Part shown: one piece after another, positions 1 through 9,457 of the stretch | How the letters are laid out: each line of letters opens with the position of its first letter | Position numbering within the stretch: the stretch's first letter is position 1 | NCBI GenBank assembly: GCA_039714395.1 | Contig: JBDLJH010000017.1 | Location: 12,368 to 76,367, forward strand | DNA length: 64,000 nt | Direction: 5' to 3' | Source: JAPHSX01 sp039714395 | GTDB lineage: Bacteria > Pseudomonadota > Gammaproteobacteria > Thiohalomonadales > Thiohalomonadaceae | Translations under genes and position numbers: made by a program | Notes under the pieces: generated by a model | Told to the model about the DNA's origin: nothing | Database searches by the model: none | The model's input: only the letters and a program-made list of their open reading frames with translations

Positions 1-434
1 TATTGATGTCAGTCTTTATTCTGTTACATACCATCGGTGGTCATTATACGTTTGAACGAGTCCCATTTGACTGGGTCTCGGAACCATTTGGATTTGAGCG
101 CAACCATTACGATCGTATTGCACATTTCTCTGTTGGCTTTTATGCCTATGCCATTGCCGAAGTATTGATGGTTAAAAGACTGGTGCGCAGCCGCTGGATT
201 GTTTCTCTGTTCCCGATCTTTGCGATTGTTACGGTTGCCGGTGCGTATGAGATTATCGAATGGCAATATGCGGTATATGCTGACCCACAAGCGGGCATTG
301 CGATGCTGGGTTCACAAGGTGATATCTGGGATGCACAAAAAGATATATTGGCGGATACGCTTGGTGCCCCGTTGGTCATAATCTTATTCTTTTACCAGCA
401 TCAAACTGCTTTGGTTCAGCTAAAGAGTGAATGA
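1..434 (+). CDS. DUF2238 (YjdF-like) inner-membrane protein, 5' end missing
   Basis: This is the C-terminal part of a DUF2238 integral membrane protein of unknown function. The family signatures are visible: a HTIGGHYTF motif near the beginning, the RNHYDRIAHF segment, and a SQGDIWDAQKDILADTLGA motif near the end. Several hydrophobic segments alternate with these polar motifs. Homologues such as YjdF are about 200 residues long and have extra N-terminal membrane helices, so roughly the first third lies before the window. The apparent TTG/ATG at the very start is therefore unlikely to be the true start. The conserved His and Asp residues suggest metal binding or catalysis, but no function is established. 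Confidence 0.8.
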   Translation, partial: LMSVFILLHTIGGHYTFERVPFDWVSEPFGFERNHYDRIAHFSVGFYAYAIAEVLMVKRLVRSRWIVSLFPIFAIVTVAGAYEIIEWQYAVYADPQAGIAMLGSQGDIWDAQKDILADTLGAPLVIILFFYQHQTALVQLKSE

Positions 435-529
435 TGCCTGGCTTATTAGTGCAATACGGATAACGGCTCCTTTTTTCTCCTTATCTACTATATTGATATG
501 CATAGGGATGAGTCTGGAGATGATGCCTG

Positions 530-2230
530 ATGGAGCACTTAAGAAAACAGTTAGAATCAATAAACCAGCACGGTTATAAGGCTTATAAGGTACTTGAGGG
601 GGACTTCCAGTTTCCTGACTATGTGCTGCGTATCGATCACGTGCAGGGTGATTCCTTCGCCGATCCCTCTCGCTGCCGCATCCTTATCACTGCGGCAACG
701 GCCAATATCCCACTAGCGTTATTTAGTAACCGTTGCCGCACCATCGCACTGGAGGACTTTATCGGTCGCAGCTTTGCCACGGCCATCAGGAGCGGGACAA
801 AAGGGAAACGCGGCTCGGGGCGCAGTGGTGAGGTCTCTATCGCTGATTACGGCCAGCAGGTTCTGGAGCGCAATGCGGTGCTGGTCAATGGGGGCAGTAT
901 TGAGGTGCGGATGCAGATTGGGCTGCCTGCCGAGGGGCGTTCCGTTGCTGCTGAGCAGGCGATCATTATGCTGTTTGAGGAGCTCCCTGCCGTAGTCACG
1001 GCTGCACTTGAGCCCTTTAGTGATGCTATTTTCCGTGTTGAGAGGCATGTCGATTCGGTTGAGGATCAGCAGGCACTGCGTTCACAGCTTGCTGATAAGG
1101 GGCTCGTTGCCTTTATCGCCGACAACGCCATATTGCCGCGCCGCAGTGGCATAGATGAGCACCCGCTTCCTGATGCCGTCCCTTTCAGCTCACCGGCGTC
1201 ACTCGCTGTTGAGTTGCAATGCCCTCACACCGGACCGCTACGTGGGCTGGGTATCCCTCAGGGGGTGACCCTCATTGTTGGGGGTGGCTTTCACGGCAAG
1301 TCGACACTGCTGCATGCAATTGAGCGTGGAGTCTATGATCACATTCCCGGTGATGGTCGTGAGCAGGTGGTCAGTGATCCCACCGCGGTTAAGATTCGGG
1401 CGGAGGATCGACGGGCCATTACCGGTGTCGATATCTCTCCCTTTATCAATAACCTGCCACAACAGCGGGATACCCACCGCTTCTCGACTCAGGATGCCAG
1501 TGGCAGCACCTCGCAGGCGGCCAATATCATGGAGGCACTGGCAGCGGGTTCAAAGGCGCTCCTTATCGACGAGGACACCTCGGCCACCAATTTTATGATT
1601 CGTGATGAACGGATGCAGGCACTGGTCTCTAGAGACAGGGAGCCAATCACACCGCTGCTCTACCGCATTAAGGATCTTAATACGGAGTGTGGCGTATCGG
1701 TCACCCTGGTGATGGGTGGATCGGGGGATTATTTTGATGTGGCCGATACCGTCATCATGATGGATAACTATCTCGTCAGGGATGTCACCATGGAGGCGCG
1801 ACGGCTGGCTCGTGATATCAACCCCGAAGATTCAGCCTACCCCTCACTGAAGGTGGAGAGTATTCGCAGGGTAGAGCCACAATCCCTTAACCCGCGTTAC
1901 CGCAACAAGAGCGAGCGGATACAGGCTCTGGACAGGCGTCTGTTGCGCTATGGTGCGACAGAAATTGACCTGAGCCGTGTCGAGCAGTTAGTGGACAACG
2001 GTCAGCTCAGTACCATCGGTTATCTTGTCATTCATTACTATAGAGAGGCTATCAAGAGTCCCGACAATAGCCCTGATCTTGTTGAGGGAATGTACAAGCT
2101 ATGTAATAGTCTTCGTGAGCAGGGCCTGGATACGCTGCCTCCCTATATCATGGGTACTCTGGCGATGCCTCGAGTCTTTGAGCTATTGGCTACAGTGAAT
2201 CGCATGCGTAACCTCCGTTTAATCGACTAA
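530..2230 (+). CDS. Stand-alone ABC-class ATPase (PF09818-type)
   Basis: This 566-residue protein matches the 'predicted ATPase of the ABC class' family (COG3044), a cytosolic family with no attached transporter and no known role. A Walker A loop, GGGFHGKST, lies at about residues 250-258. A signature-like segment (GSTSQAANIMEAL) is near residue 325, and a Walker B strand ending in ALLIDEDTSATNFM is near 343-355. The N-terminal 200 residues form the family-specific domain and the C-terminal 130 residues are helical. The length is normal for the family. A GGAG sequence 10 bases before the ATG supports the start. No membrane protein partner is adjacent, so a soluble role is likelier than transport. 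Confidence 0.85.
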   Translation: MEHLRKQLESINQHGYKAYKVLEGDFQFPDYVLRIDHVQGDSFADPSRCRILITAATANIPLALFSNRCRTIALEDFIGRSFATAIRSGTKGKRGSGRSGEVSIADYGQQVLERNAVLVNGGSIEVRMQIGLPAEGRSVAAEQAIIMLFEELPAVVTAALEPFSDAIFRVERHVDSVEDQQALRSQLADKGLVAFIADNAILPRRSGIDEHPLPDAVPFSSPASLAVELQCPHTGPLRGLGIPQGVTLIVGGGFHGKSTLLHAIERGVYDHIPGDGREQVVSDPTAVKIRAEDRRAITGVDISPFINNLPQQRDTHRFSTQDASGSTSQAANIMEALAAGSKALLIDEDTSATNFMIRDERMQALVSRDREPITPLLYRIKDLNTECGVSVTLVMGGSGDYFDVADTVIMMDNYLVRDVTMEARRLARDINPEDSAYPSLKVESIRRVEPQSLNPRYRNKSERIQALDRRLLRYGATEIDLSRVEQLVDNGQLSTIGYLVIHYYREAIKSPDNSPDLVEGMYKLCNSLREQGLDTLPPYIMGTLAMPRVFELLATVNRMRNLRLID

Positions 2231-2531
2231 CAGGGAGTTAAGAAAGCAGGCTCATGCACAAAAAGAGGGCTTTATAAGAACCATTACAAGAGCTAGTATG
2301 TTCAGCGAATGAAGAGACTGCTCAATGAAGCAGACAGAACTGACAATATTTTCCTGGAAATTACCGCAGATACTGCGTTACGCCTTGTCTAATATTTGGA
2401 GCAGTGCACCATTTTGTTCTAAATTTTCAGATGGCACCTTTGAATTGGGCGTGGCGGAACATATACAGATGTGAGAGATTGGCAAGATAGATAGAGGGAT
2501 GCGGGCAAGCAGCTAATGGGAATTATGCTTT
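2231..2531. other. Intergenic region without a supported gene
   Basis: About 300 AT-rich bases separate the ABC-class ATPase from the metallo-beta-lactamase gene. The only open frame of note is a 49-codon frame at 2325-2474. It lacks a convincing ribosome binding site and any recognisable motif. No clear promoter, terminator or RNA could be identified by eye. Confidence 0.5.
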
Positions 2532-3407
2532 ATGCCGAAGAAATCCTCAGAGGGAAGTATGAGAGAAGAGTCAAAAGATCCAGGGTTATTCAAGCTATTT
2601 AACGACGGTGAGTTGACGATTTTCTTCGTCGGCTGCGGTTCCGCCTTTAGCCGCACAATGAACCAGACCAATATTCTGGTGGTGAAGGGCGATCAGCACC
2701 TATTGGTAGACTGCGGCACCAAATCCCCCCAGGCACTGCATGACCTGCATATAGAGCCAGCGCAGATAGAGAATTTTCTCATCACTCACACCCATGCCGA
2801 TCATATCGGTGGGCTTGAAGAGATGATGATGGTCAACCGCTACCTTACCGGTAAAAGACCAAATATCATTATTAACGAAGAGTTTGAAACGATCCTCTGG
2901 AATCAGTCACTACGTGGCGGCAGTGCCTACTCCGAGGTCAATAATGGACAACCACTGGGTTTTACTGATTTCTGGAATATAGTTCGTCCGACACGGGCAG
3001 CAGATATCGAGCGTGAGACATGGGAGACCCGGCTCGGTGACCTCGATATCAAAATGCCGCGCACCAAACACTTCCCAGATAACGCCAAATCGTGGCGTGA
3101 CTCCTTCTGGAGCTGCGGAGTGCTATTTGATGAGCGTGTGTTATTCACCTCAGACACCCGATTCGACCCAGACCTTTTAATCGAGTTTGATGAGCGTTAC
3201 AAGCTGGAGCTTATCTTTCACGACTGTCAGTTCTTTACCGGTGGAGTTCATGCTTCACTGGATGAATTAAGCACATTGCCGGATAGTCTGAAGAGTAAAA
3301 TGGTACTGATGCACTACGGTGACAATTGGCAGCAGTTCGAAGAGCAGGTTAAAGCCGCTGGGTTCCTCTCTTTCGCCAAACAGAATCATAGCTACACATT
3401 CGAGTAA
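2532..3407 (+). CDS. Metallo-beta-lactamase-fold hydrolase (RNase Z-like)
   Basis: This 291-residue soluble protein has a metallo-beta-lactamase fold. The metal-binding motif HTHADHIGG is at residues 86-94, a further Asp ligand lies in LFTSDTRFD near residue 209, and a late His is in LMHYGDNW near 262. An early strand, FFVGCGSAF, resembles the start of ribonuclease Z and related phosphodiesterases. The substrate could be RNA, a cyclic nucleotide or another phosphodiester and cannot be decided from sequence. Two starts are possible: the ATG at 2532, or the ATG at 2559 (residue 10), which has a close AGAGGGA upstream. Confidence 0.8.
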   Translation: MPKKSSEGSMREESKDPGLFKLFNDGELTIFFVGCGSAFSRTMNQTNILVVKGDQHLLVDCGTKSPQALHDLHIEPAQIENFLITHTHADHIGGLEEMMMVNRYLTGKRPNIIINEEFETILWNQSLRGGSAYSEVNNGQPLGFTDFWNIVRPTRAADIERETWETRLGDLDIKMPRTKHFPDNAKSWRDSFWSCGVLFDERVLFTSDTRFDPDLLIEFDERYKLELIFHDCQFFTGGVHASLDELSTLPDSLKSKMVLMHYGDNWQQFEEQVKAAGFLSFAKQNHSYTFE

Positions 3408-3534
3408 AGTCGCACTAGTTTTGACTAAAATCAAACGTTGTCATGCTGTGTGCGTGATTTTACGCTGTAACCCCAGTATTCTTGTGAAGCATACGAAGTA
3501 TGAATATGTCTTTAAGTAACCATTCACCATTATC

Positions 3535-4191
3535 ATGAATACAGTTGAACATACTCACATAGTTACCATTGTATTACTCTGGCTTGGATTCTTTTTTGTT
3601 CACTCACTTACCGCATCGCTTACACTCAAATATTGGGTATCACGCAATTTAACCAGGTTCATGCCGGCGTATCGGCTTGTCTTCAATATTCTTTCAGGTT
3701 TGCTTATTATTCCGATAATAGCTCTCAGTTACATCTGGAGAGGCGAGGCATTGTGGCACTGGTCGCCCGCTATTTCCTGGTTAGTGGCTATCATTATCAT
3801 GGCTACTATTGCAGCTTTTATTATTTCTCTGCGTTATTACGATATGGCGGAGTTTATGGGGTTGCGGCAGTGGCGGGAAAGGAACTCTCAGGCAGAAGAC
3901 CAGGAAAAGTTTGTGATTGGTGAGTTTCACCGATTTGTACGGCATCCCTGGTACACCATGGCCATAGTGCTGATCTGGTGCCGGGAGATGGATCCTATTA
4001 TGCTTACTAGCGCCATAATGCTAACCCTCTATTTTATAGTCGGGTCGCGTCTTGAAGAGCGTAAACTGGTGCAGTACCACGGTGAGATATATGAGCGTTA
4101 TCGGAAAAAGGTTCCGGGTCTGGTTCCACGCCCATGGCGATATCTGACAAGGGTAGAGGCAGATGAGCTGTTATCGCGGCTGGGCAATTGA
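3535..4191 (+). CDS. Membrane methyltransferase-like protein (ICMT/NnrU superfamily)
   Basis: This 218-residue protein has about five or six membrane helices. The C-terminal part carries the signature of the isoprenylcysteine/phospholipid methyltransferase superfamily: FVRHPWYT near residue 139, then a hydrophobic hairpin, then SRLEERKLVQYHGEIYERYRKKVP in pieces near residues 175-200. These residues bind S-adenosylmethionine in characterised members. The substrate cannot be predicted; related proteins act on lipids, prenyl-cysteines or thiols. The upstream ribosome site is weak. The gene stands alone between the hydrolase and the DUF1456 gene. Confidence 0.7.
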   Translation: MNTVEHTHIVTIVLLWLGFFFVHSLTASLTLKYWVSRNLTRFMPAYRLVFNILSGLLIIPIIALSYIWRGEALWHWSPAISWLVAIIIMATIAAFIISLRYYDMAEFMGLRQWRERNSQAEDQEKFVIGEFHRFVRHPWYTMAIVLIWCREMDPIMLTSAIMLTLYFIVGSRLEERKLVQYHGEIYERYRKKVPGLVPRPWRYLTRVEADELLSRLGN

Positions 4192-4297
4192 GTAAAGTGC
4201 AGGTCTTAGGGAATGTGTAACATAGACGGACGACGATCAGGTATCCAGCAGCTTCTTTGCTATAGACCTCAGCACAAAAATAGAGAAGAGAGTATTT

Positions 4298-4786
4298 GTG
4301 AATAATAATGACATTATGCGCCGTATTCGATACGCCTTTGACTTCAGTGATCCAAAAATGGTTGCGATATTTTTTCAGGCAGATCATTCAGTAACAAGAG
4401 AGCATATTAGTGACTGGTTGAGGAAGGATGATGAGCCTGAGTTTCAGACGCTTAATGATACTCAGATGGCGACTTTCCTTAATGGCCTAATTATTGACAG
4501 GCGCGGTAAAAGAGAAGGCCCACAACCCAAGCCTGAACAGCGTCTAACAAATAATATAATCTTAAGGAAGTTAAAAATCGCCCTGGATCTGAAGGCTGAG
4601 GATGTTCTTGAAATTATGGCATTAAGTGATGTTCGTATCAGTAAACATGAGTTGAGCGCTTTCTTTCGCAAACCGGGACATAAACACTACCGTGAGTGCA
4701 AAGATCAGATATTACGTAATTTTCTAAATGGTCTGCAGCTTAACTATCGCAATACCCCCAGATCAAAGTTAGATACTGCTGATTAG
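4298..4786 (+). CDS. DUF1456 (YehS-like) protein
   Basis: This 162-residue soluble protein has two copies of the DUF1456 repeat. Each copy begins with a NDI/NNII-R-(R/K)-(I/L)-R/K-A segment (near residues 4 and 79) and ends with a FLNGL segment (near residues 60 and 143). A linker of the RRGKREGPQPKPEQR type joins them, as in E. coli YehS. The function of the family is unknown. The start is GTG, preceded by a purine-rich AGAGAAGAGAG stretch. The gene has its own intergenic spaces on both sides. Confidence 0.85.
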   Translation: MNNNDIMRRIRYAFDFSDPKMVAIFFQADHSVTREHISDWLRKDDEPEFQTLNDTQMATFLNGLIIDRRGKREGPQPKPEQRLTNNIILRKLKIALDLKAEDVLEIMALSDVRISKHELSAFFRKPGHKHYRECKDQILRNFLNGLQLNYRNTPRSKLDTAD

Positions 4787-4846
4787 GGCATGATTTTGGT
4801 GTTTCTCTATGTCGGTGAAAATTGAATTGTTATTGGACTAAATACG

Positions 4847-5182
4847 ATGGCTAAGATGTTAGATTCATTGCGAGACTGGAATGCCGAGTCGTTTGAGCAA
4901 ACATTTAAGAGTGAAATGGAAGGCTTCAGAAAGGATGTTTTACCTTTGGATGATGTGATCGATGACGGTAACACCGTATATGACGGAGATTTGGGCGTAA
5001 CGGTCATTGAGTTTGCTGAGGGCGATCAGTTTATTGAGGTGCGTGCGGGGGTCTATTTCGCCGAGATTGTTTCCTGTTGTAGCTGTGGAGAGAGCCCGCC
5101 TATTGACGAGGCGTATTGTGAAATGAACGTGCGTATCAATAAGTCAACAGCCGAGGCAGAGTTTGCGGTCATTAAGGACTAA
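4847..5182 (+). CDS. Unknown small acidic protein with a CCSCG motif
   Basis: I do not recognise this 111-residue protein. It is acidic and soluble, with no signal peptide or membrane helix. The N-terminal 35 residues look helical, followed by a beta-rich middle (VYDGDLGVTVIEF, QFIEVRAGVYF). A cluster CCSCGESPP lies at about residues 82-90, and another Cys in AYCEMNV near 97. The Cys cluster could bind a metal or undergo redox chemistry, but this is inference. Coding character is supported by its length and by an intact frame between intergenic spacers. The ribosome binding site (TTGGACTAAATACG) is weak. Confidence 0.65.
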   Translation: MAKMLDSLRDWNAESFEQTFKSEMEGFRKDVLPLDDVIDDGNTVYDGDLGVTVIEFAEGDQFIEVRAGVYFAEIVSCCSCGESPPIDEAYCEMNVRINKSTAEAEFAVIKD

Positions 5183-5331
5183 TCGAGTAGTAATACATCT
5201 TGCCAGTGTAAACTGTACCAGTTTGTGATTTATGGTTTGGCGAATAATGATGTATGTAATTTGCAGTGTGCTGCCATCTCAAAGTGCGCGTAGTATTAGT
5301 TAGTGTTGAGATAAGAAATCAAGGAGATAAC

Positions 5332-6351
5332 ATGGATGTGCGGTCGGGAATTCTAGATGTTCTAACCCGTAATGAATTTGAGAAAATCAAGGCGCTTGGT
5401 AGTGAGATTGAGTTTGATGCAGGGGAGGTGATATTTTCCGAGGGAGAGAGTGCCAAGTGCATCTACGTCATTGATACTGGCATCGTCTCAATCTCTATCC
5501 GTAAATTTACCACTGAGGAAGAAGTTTGTAGGCTCGGTCAGGATGACTGTTTTGGTGAGATGGCTCTGCTTAATGATCAGTGCCGCAATGCCTCCGCAAA
5601 GGCCAATGTGAAGACGCGTCTATGTCGGGTGGATAAGCAAGCCTTCCTTGGTTTGGTACAGAATGATAACAAACTCGCGGAGAAGATTAACTATTTAATG
5701 AGCGAGCGCTCCGAAGAGTTATTGCTGAGAGAGAGTCTGATTGATGTCACTGGTGTTAACCGAAAAAATTTGCATGTCAGCATAAAAGGAGATCCTTCCC
5801 TTCGAGAATCCACATTTACTCGTCAACGTTACACCAGTGTTATCGATCCTATTCTCACAGAGTTGAAGTCAGTGCTGGTGGATTTGATGATTAACAGGAG
5901 TGTTTTCCAGGTGTTTGTCGGGTTTAATAATGGCGAGGTACGAACAAGCTCTATTTTCGATCCGTTTTGTGAGGCACTCCACCCAGCGAATAAACTGGTC
6001 GAGCCTGGATATATCGACCGTCATTTTCCACATATATCGTTCGCAAATAAGATTGATACGATAAATAATCTATTTAGTGCGGTGAGACAGGATCCAGGTT
6101 TTGATTCACTACCAGCTAATTTCAGGAAGTTGTATGGCAGCTATTATGAGCAGTGGGAGCCAATTACACAGGATGAGATTACAAGCATAATTCTTCGTCT
6201 GCATGACCTTCGTGAACTCCCTGACTTCTATTTAAGAAACTTTGCTATTAACCTTACTAAGGGGGCTATTCGTATGCAGTTTAACTGTGATGGTACTCAT
6301 ATTGTGAGTCCCGATGATTATCAGCGATTTTTAGAAGAAAATCTTTGTTAA
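5332..6351 (+). CDS. Cyclic-nucleotide-binding-domain protein with unknown C-terminal domain
   Basis: This 339-residue protein begins with a CAP-type cyclic-nucleotide-binding domain at about residues 10-125. It includes the GEVIFSEGE turn and the phosphate-binding cassette around CFGEMALL. No helix-turn-helix follows. The remaining 200 residues, rich in Phe, Asp and Asn (for example QVFVGFNNGEVRTSSIFDPF and YIDRHFPHISFANK), form a domain I cannot name. The protein is therefore probably a ligand-gated effector rather than a transcription factor of the Crp type. The ATG at 5332 is chosen because AAGGAGATA lies just upstream; an in-frame extension to 5266 lacks such a site. Confidence 0.75.
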   Translation: MDVRSGILDVLTRNEFEKIKALGSEIEFDAGEVIFSEGESAKCIYVIDTGIVSISIRKFTTEEEVCRLGQDDCFGEMALLNDQCRNASAKANVKTRLCRVDKQAFLGLVQNDNKLAEKINYLMSERSEELLLRESLIDVTGVNRKNLHVSIKGDPSLRESTFTRQRYTSVIDPILTELKSVLVDLMINRSVFQVFVGFNNGEVRTSSIFDPFCEALHPANKLVEPGYIDRHFPHISFANKIDTINNLFSAVRQDPGFDSLPANFRKLYGSYYEQWEPITQDEITSIILRLHDLRELPDFYLRNFAINLTKGAIRMQFNCDGTHIVSPDDYQRFLEENLC

Positions 6352-6585
6352 TGGAGGGTAAGTTATAGATGTCTTCCATGCCTGCGAATTCGACTAATGA
6401 GAATTAATGTATGTTTATTTGCTCGTGGAGATAATGATATGAGCGATGCAGTCTACCGTTAGAGAGATAAGACTATGAGACTTTTAGCAGTATCAGAGCA
6501 TTTTCTTTCGATCCGGCTTCACATCCCACTATACCGCGTTACAATAGAATTTTCTTTTGTGCTGAAGGCGGAGTAATGCCATATA

Positions 6586-7350
6586 ATGACTATTGATACT
6601 TTGCTGCTTTCGCTGTTGATTGCGGTACTGATAGCACAGTTATTGCTACTCTATCGTTCGTTTTCGGCTACGAAAGGTCAGCGGAAGATCCAGGTGCAGA
6701 TGCAACTGTCTGTTAAGGACGAGGTGCGTGGACTGTTTAATCAGTTTGAGTCATATCAGTTCTTGCGTGACCGTTTGAATTTGCGTCAAGGCATGCCCTA
6801 TACGCGTGACTGGTCGGCTAGTCCTGATTTTCTCAAGCTTATTGTCGAACATTGTCTGGAGGATAAGCCGGCCACGGTAGTGGAGTGTAGTAGCGGCCTC
6901 ACTACGGTGATGCTGGCACGCTGTTGTGAACTTAATGGTGCTGGCGAGGTGATTAGCCTGGAGAATGGTGCGGGGTATGCTGCGAAGACACGCGAGCATG
7001 TTGCCCGTTACGGGCTGCAGCAACAGTCGACTGTGATCGATGCCCCACTACAGAGGTACGCAGTGGCAGGTACAGAGTATGATTGGTATGCCATCGAGGC
7101 GCTCCCTGACAAGGGCATCAATATGCTGGTAATCGACGGGCCCCCCGGATTTATTCAGGAGCACTCCCGCTATCCCGCTCTGCCACTATTGTTCGATAAA
7201 CTGGCTGATGGTTGCGTGATTTTTATGGATGATGCAGCGCGGCCAGATGAAAAAGAGATTGTGAGGATGTGGCAGGCACAGTTCCCAGGGCTGGTGCACC
7301 GTTATGTCAATACCGAGCGTGGTTGTTCCATCTTAAGCATAAATAAGTAG
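6586..7350 (+). CDS. Membrane-anchored class I SAM methyltransferase
   Basis: This 254-residue protein has one N-terminal membrane helix (residues 5-24), a short linker, then a Rossmann-type methyltransferase domain. Motif I is VVECSSGLTTVMLA near residue 97 and motif II contains VISLENG near 121. A MLVIDGPPGF segment near 183 and a CVIFMDDA segment near 211 resemble the O-methyltransferase/Methyltransf_24 group. The substrate is unknown. The N-terminal anchor places the enzyme at the inner face of the cytoplasmic membrane. A second ATG at 6574 is in another frame and leads to an early stop. Confidence 0.7.
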   Translation: MTIDTLLLSLLIAVLIAQLLLLYRSFSATKGQRKIQVQMQLSVKDEVRGLFNQFESYQFLRDRLNLRQGMPYTRDWSASPDFLKLIVEHCLEDKPATVVECSSGLTTVMLARCCELNGAGEVISLENGAGYAAKTREHVARYGLQQQSTVIDAPLQRYAVAGTEYDWYAIEALPDKGINMLVIDGPPGFIQEHSRYPALPLLFDKLADGCVIFMDDAARPDEKEIVRMWQAQFPGLVHRYVNTERGCSILSINK

Positions 7351-7492
7351 TCAGGAGTTGTAATTATTCCGCAGGAATAGGCACACTGAAATGGATATAC
7401 AGAGATGACGCTCTACTTTTTGTGTGAAAAACCGCACCCCTGAACAGACCTTAACTACTCCAAAAAAACGTAAACCAGAAAGCGGGCCTTAC

Positions 7493-7509
7493 TTGCTATA
7501 ATCTCGCGT
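7493..7509 (+). promoter_or_regulatory. Extended -10 promoter candidate for the first hybrid kinase
   Basis: A perfect TATAAT at 7497-7502 is preceded by TG plus one base, which is the extended -10 form recognised by sigma-70 without a good -35. No TTGACA-like box is seen 17 bases upstream. Transcription would start about 50 bases before the kinase start codon. Confidence 0.45.
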
Positions 7510-7558
7510 TAGATGCATGTGTTGCATCACCTGACATACTATTAACAGGGAGGGATTC

Positions 7559-9457
7559 ATGGTTCATGTGAAAAACTGGAAGTGGAATTCTGAGGATGGT
7601 GCTGCCTGCTGCTCTGAAGAAACATCTCAAATACTTGATTGTCCTTTCCAGCAAGTTACTAGTTTTGAACAGGTATTAAAACATATCCACCCGGAAGATA
7701 AGGAAGCAGTGATTCAGGTTGTAGAGGAATCTTTGCAATCTTCTGCCGACTGTAAAATTGAATACCGAATTGTTCGACCTGATGGGGATATACACTATAT
7801 CTATTTTCAGGGCCATGTAACAGAATGGACAGGCAACAAACCTCTCAAGATAGCAGGTACGTTACGGGATATTACTGAACATAAACTGGCAGAGAAAAAG
7901 TTGGCTGAAAGTGAGACCAAGTTCCGGACGTTGTTCGAAGCTAGTAGCGATGCCATTATGTTGCTAGATGAACGGGGTTTTTTCGATTGTAATCCCGCCA
8001 CAATAGAGATGTTTGGCTGTTCCGATGTAGAAGTATTCAGCAAACTGCATCCATCTGAGTTATCACCCCCAACACAGCCCGATGGTTCTCTGTCCGTTCA
8101 GGCGGCACAGCAGAAAATTGAACAGGCCTTTCGTGAAGGTCGTAACTTCTTTGAATGGATGCATTGGAGGTTTGATGACCACCGCGAATTTCCTGCCGAG
8201 GTTCTGCTCACTGCCATGAGGTTGGGTGAGCGTGATGTTCTACAGGCAGTAGTGCGAGATATTACCCAACGCAAGCAAGCCGAACAATCAATCATCATGG
8301 CAAAGGAGGCAGCAGAGTCTGCTACAAAAGCAAAATCAGAATTCCTGGCCAATATGAGTCACGAGATCCGCACTCCCATGAACGGTGTAGTATCAATGAG
8401 CCAGGTATTACTCGACAGCGGGCTTGATAAAAAACAGCGGGAGTATGCCATGGCGATTACTCGCTCGGCGAGCAGCTTGGTTCTTATCCTCAATGATATC
8501 CTGGACTTGGCCAAGATCGAGTCACGTAAGATTGAGATTACTATGGCTAACTTCCCGATTGAAGACCTGGCGCAGCACTGCCTGGATCTCTTCCTACCAT
8601 TGGCTGAAGAGAAGGGTCTTTCATTTTATAGCGAGATTGAGGTTGGTAGTTATACTCATGTATTTACCGATCTGACGCGCCTGATTCAGATTACTAGCAA
8701 CCTGCTAAGTAATGCCGTGAAATTTACGGAGCAAGGTAGAATCCGCTTTACCATAAAGCTCAGGGAGCTTGAAGGGGAAAATTTATTGCTACGGGTTGAG
8801 GTAGAAGATAGTGGTGAGGGCATCCCTGCTGAAGAACAACAGCATATATTCGACCGATTTGTCCAGGTTAGTGATGGCTATTCCAAGCGTTATGCCGGGA
8901 CTGGATTGGGCCTGACTATATCAAGTGAGCTGTTAAACCAGATGAAAGGTCGTATCTGGGTGACATCGGAGCTAGGTAAGGGTAGCTGTTTCTATTTTGA
9001 GGTACCGCTGAAAAGGGCGGAAATGGAGATAAAAACTGTTACGCTGAAGAGTGACATGCCTATTCTGAATGATCAGCATATCTTAGTAGTAGATGATGAT
9101 GATATAGGCCGAATGGGAGCTGCACTATTACTAAGGAATAGGGGGTTTCAGGTTTCGACTGCGAACAATGGTAACCAAGCCATAGAATTGATTCGCAAAG
9201 AGACATTTGATGTTGTGCTAATGGATATCCATATGCCTGAGTTGAACGGTATGGAAGTTACAAGGTGCATACGAGAAGATTCTGATCCTGACATTGCCCG
9301 GTTGCCTGTGATTGGCCTGACCGCAGCTGTACTTAAGGATGAACATCAGCTTTACCTTGAGTCCGGAATGAACTCTGTATTGGCAAAGCCATTGGACATT
9401 GAGAAAGTTAAAGCCGCTTTATTCGATATTCCAATGCACAGTTATTCTGCACAATAA
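7559..9457 (+). CDS. Hybrid sensor histidine kinase, PAS-PAS-HisKA-HATPase-REC
   Basis: This 632-residue cytosolic hybrid kinase has no membrane helix. A PAS/PAC domain spans residues 1-110 and ends in GTLRDITEHK. A second PAS spans about 120-240 and ends in VVRDITQRKQAE. The HisKA dimerisation helix carries the phospho-acceptor His268 in MSHEIRTPMNG. The ATPase domain (about 375-490) shows the N, G1 (DSGEGIP) and G2 (GTGLGL) boxes. A C-terminal receiver has phospho-acceptor Asp556 in VVLMDIHMPELNG and a late Lys in LAKPLD. A strong AGGGAGG site precedes the ATG. No output domain or phosphotransfer protein is adjacent, so its partner is elsewhere. Confidence 0.92.
   Translation: MVHVKNWKWNSEDGAACCSEETSQILDCPFQQVTSFEQVLKHIHPEDKEAVIQVVEESLQSSADCKIEYRIVRPDGDIHYIYFQGHVTEWTGNKPLKIAGTLRDITEHKLAEKKLAESETKFRTLFEASSDAIMLLDERGFFDCNPATIEMFGCSDVEVFSKLHPSELSPPTQPDGSLSVQAAQQKIEQAFREGRNFFEWMHWRFDDHREFPAEVLLTAMRLGERDVLQAVVRDITQRKQAEQSIIMAKEAAESATKAKSEFLANMSHEIRTPMNGVVSMSQVLLDSGLDKKQREYAMAITRSASSLVLILNDILDLAKIESRKIEITMANFPIEDLAQHCLDLFLPLAEEKGLSFYSEIEVGSYTHVFTDLTRLIQITSNLLSNAVKFTEQGRIRFTIKLRELEGENLLLRVEVEDSGEGIPAEEQQHIFDRFVQVSDGYSKRYAGTGLGLTISSELLNQMKGRIWVTSELGKGSCFYFEVPLKRAEMEIKTVTLKSDMPILNDQHILVVDDDDIGRMGAALLLRNRGFQVSTANNGNQAIELIRKETFDVVLMDIHMPELNGMEVTRCIREDSDPDIARLPVIGLTAAVLKDEHQLYLESGMNSVLAKPLDIEKVKAALFDIPMHSYSAQ

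Noticed and set aside
2325..2474. 49-codon open frame between the ATPase and the hydrolase genes
   Set aside because: No convincing ribosome site, no motif, and ordinary length for a chance frame in AT-rich DNA.
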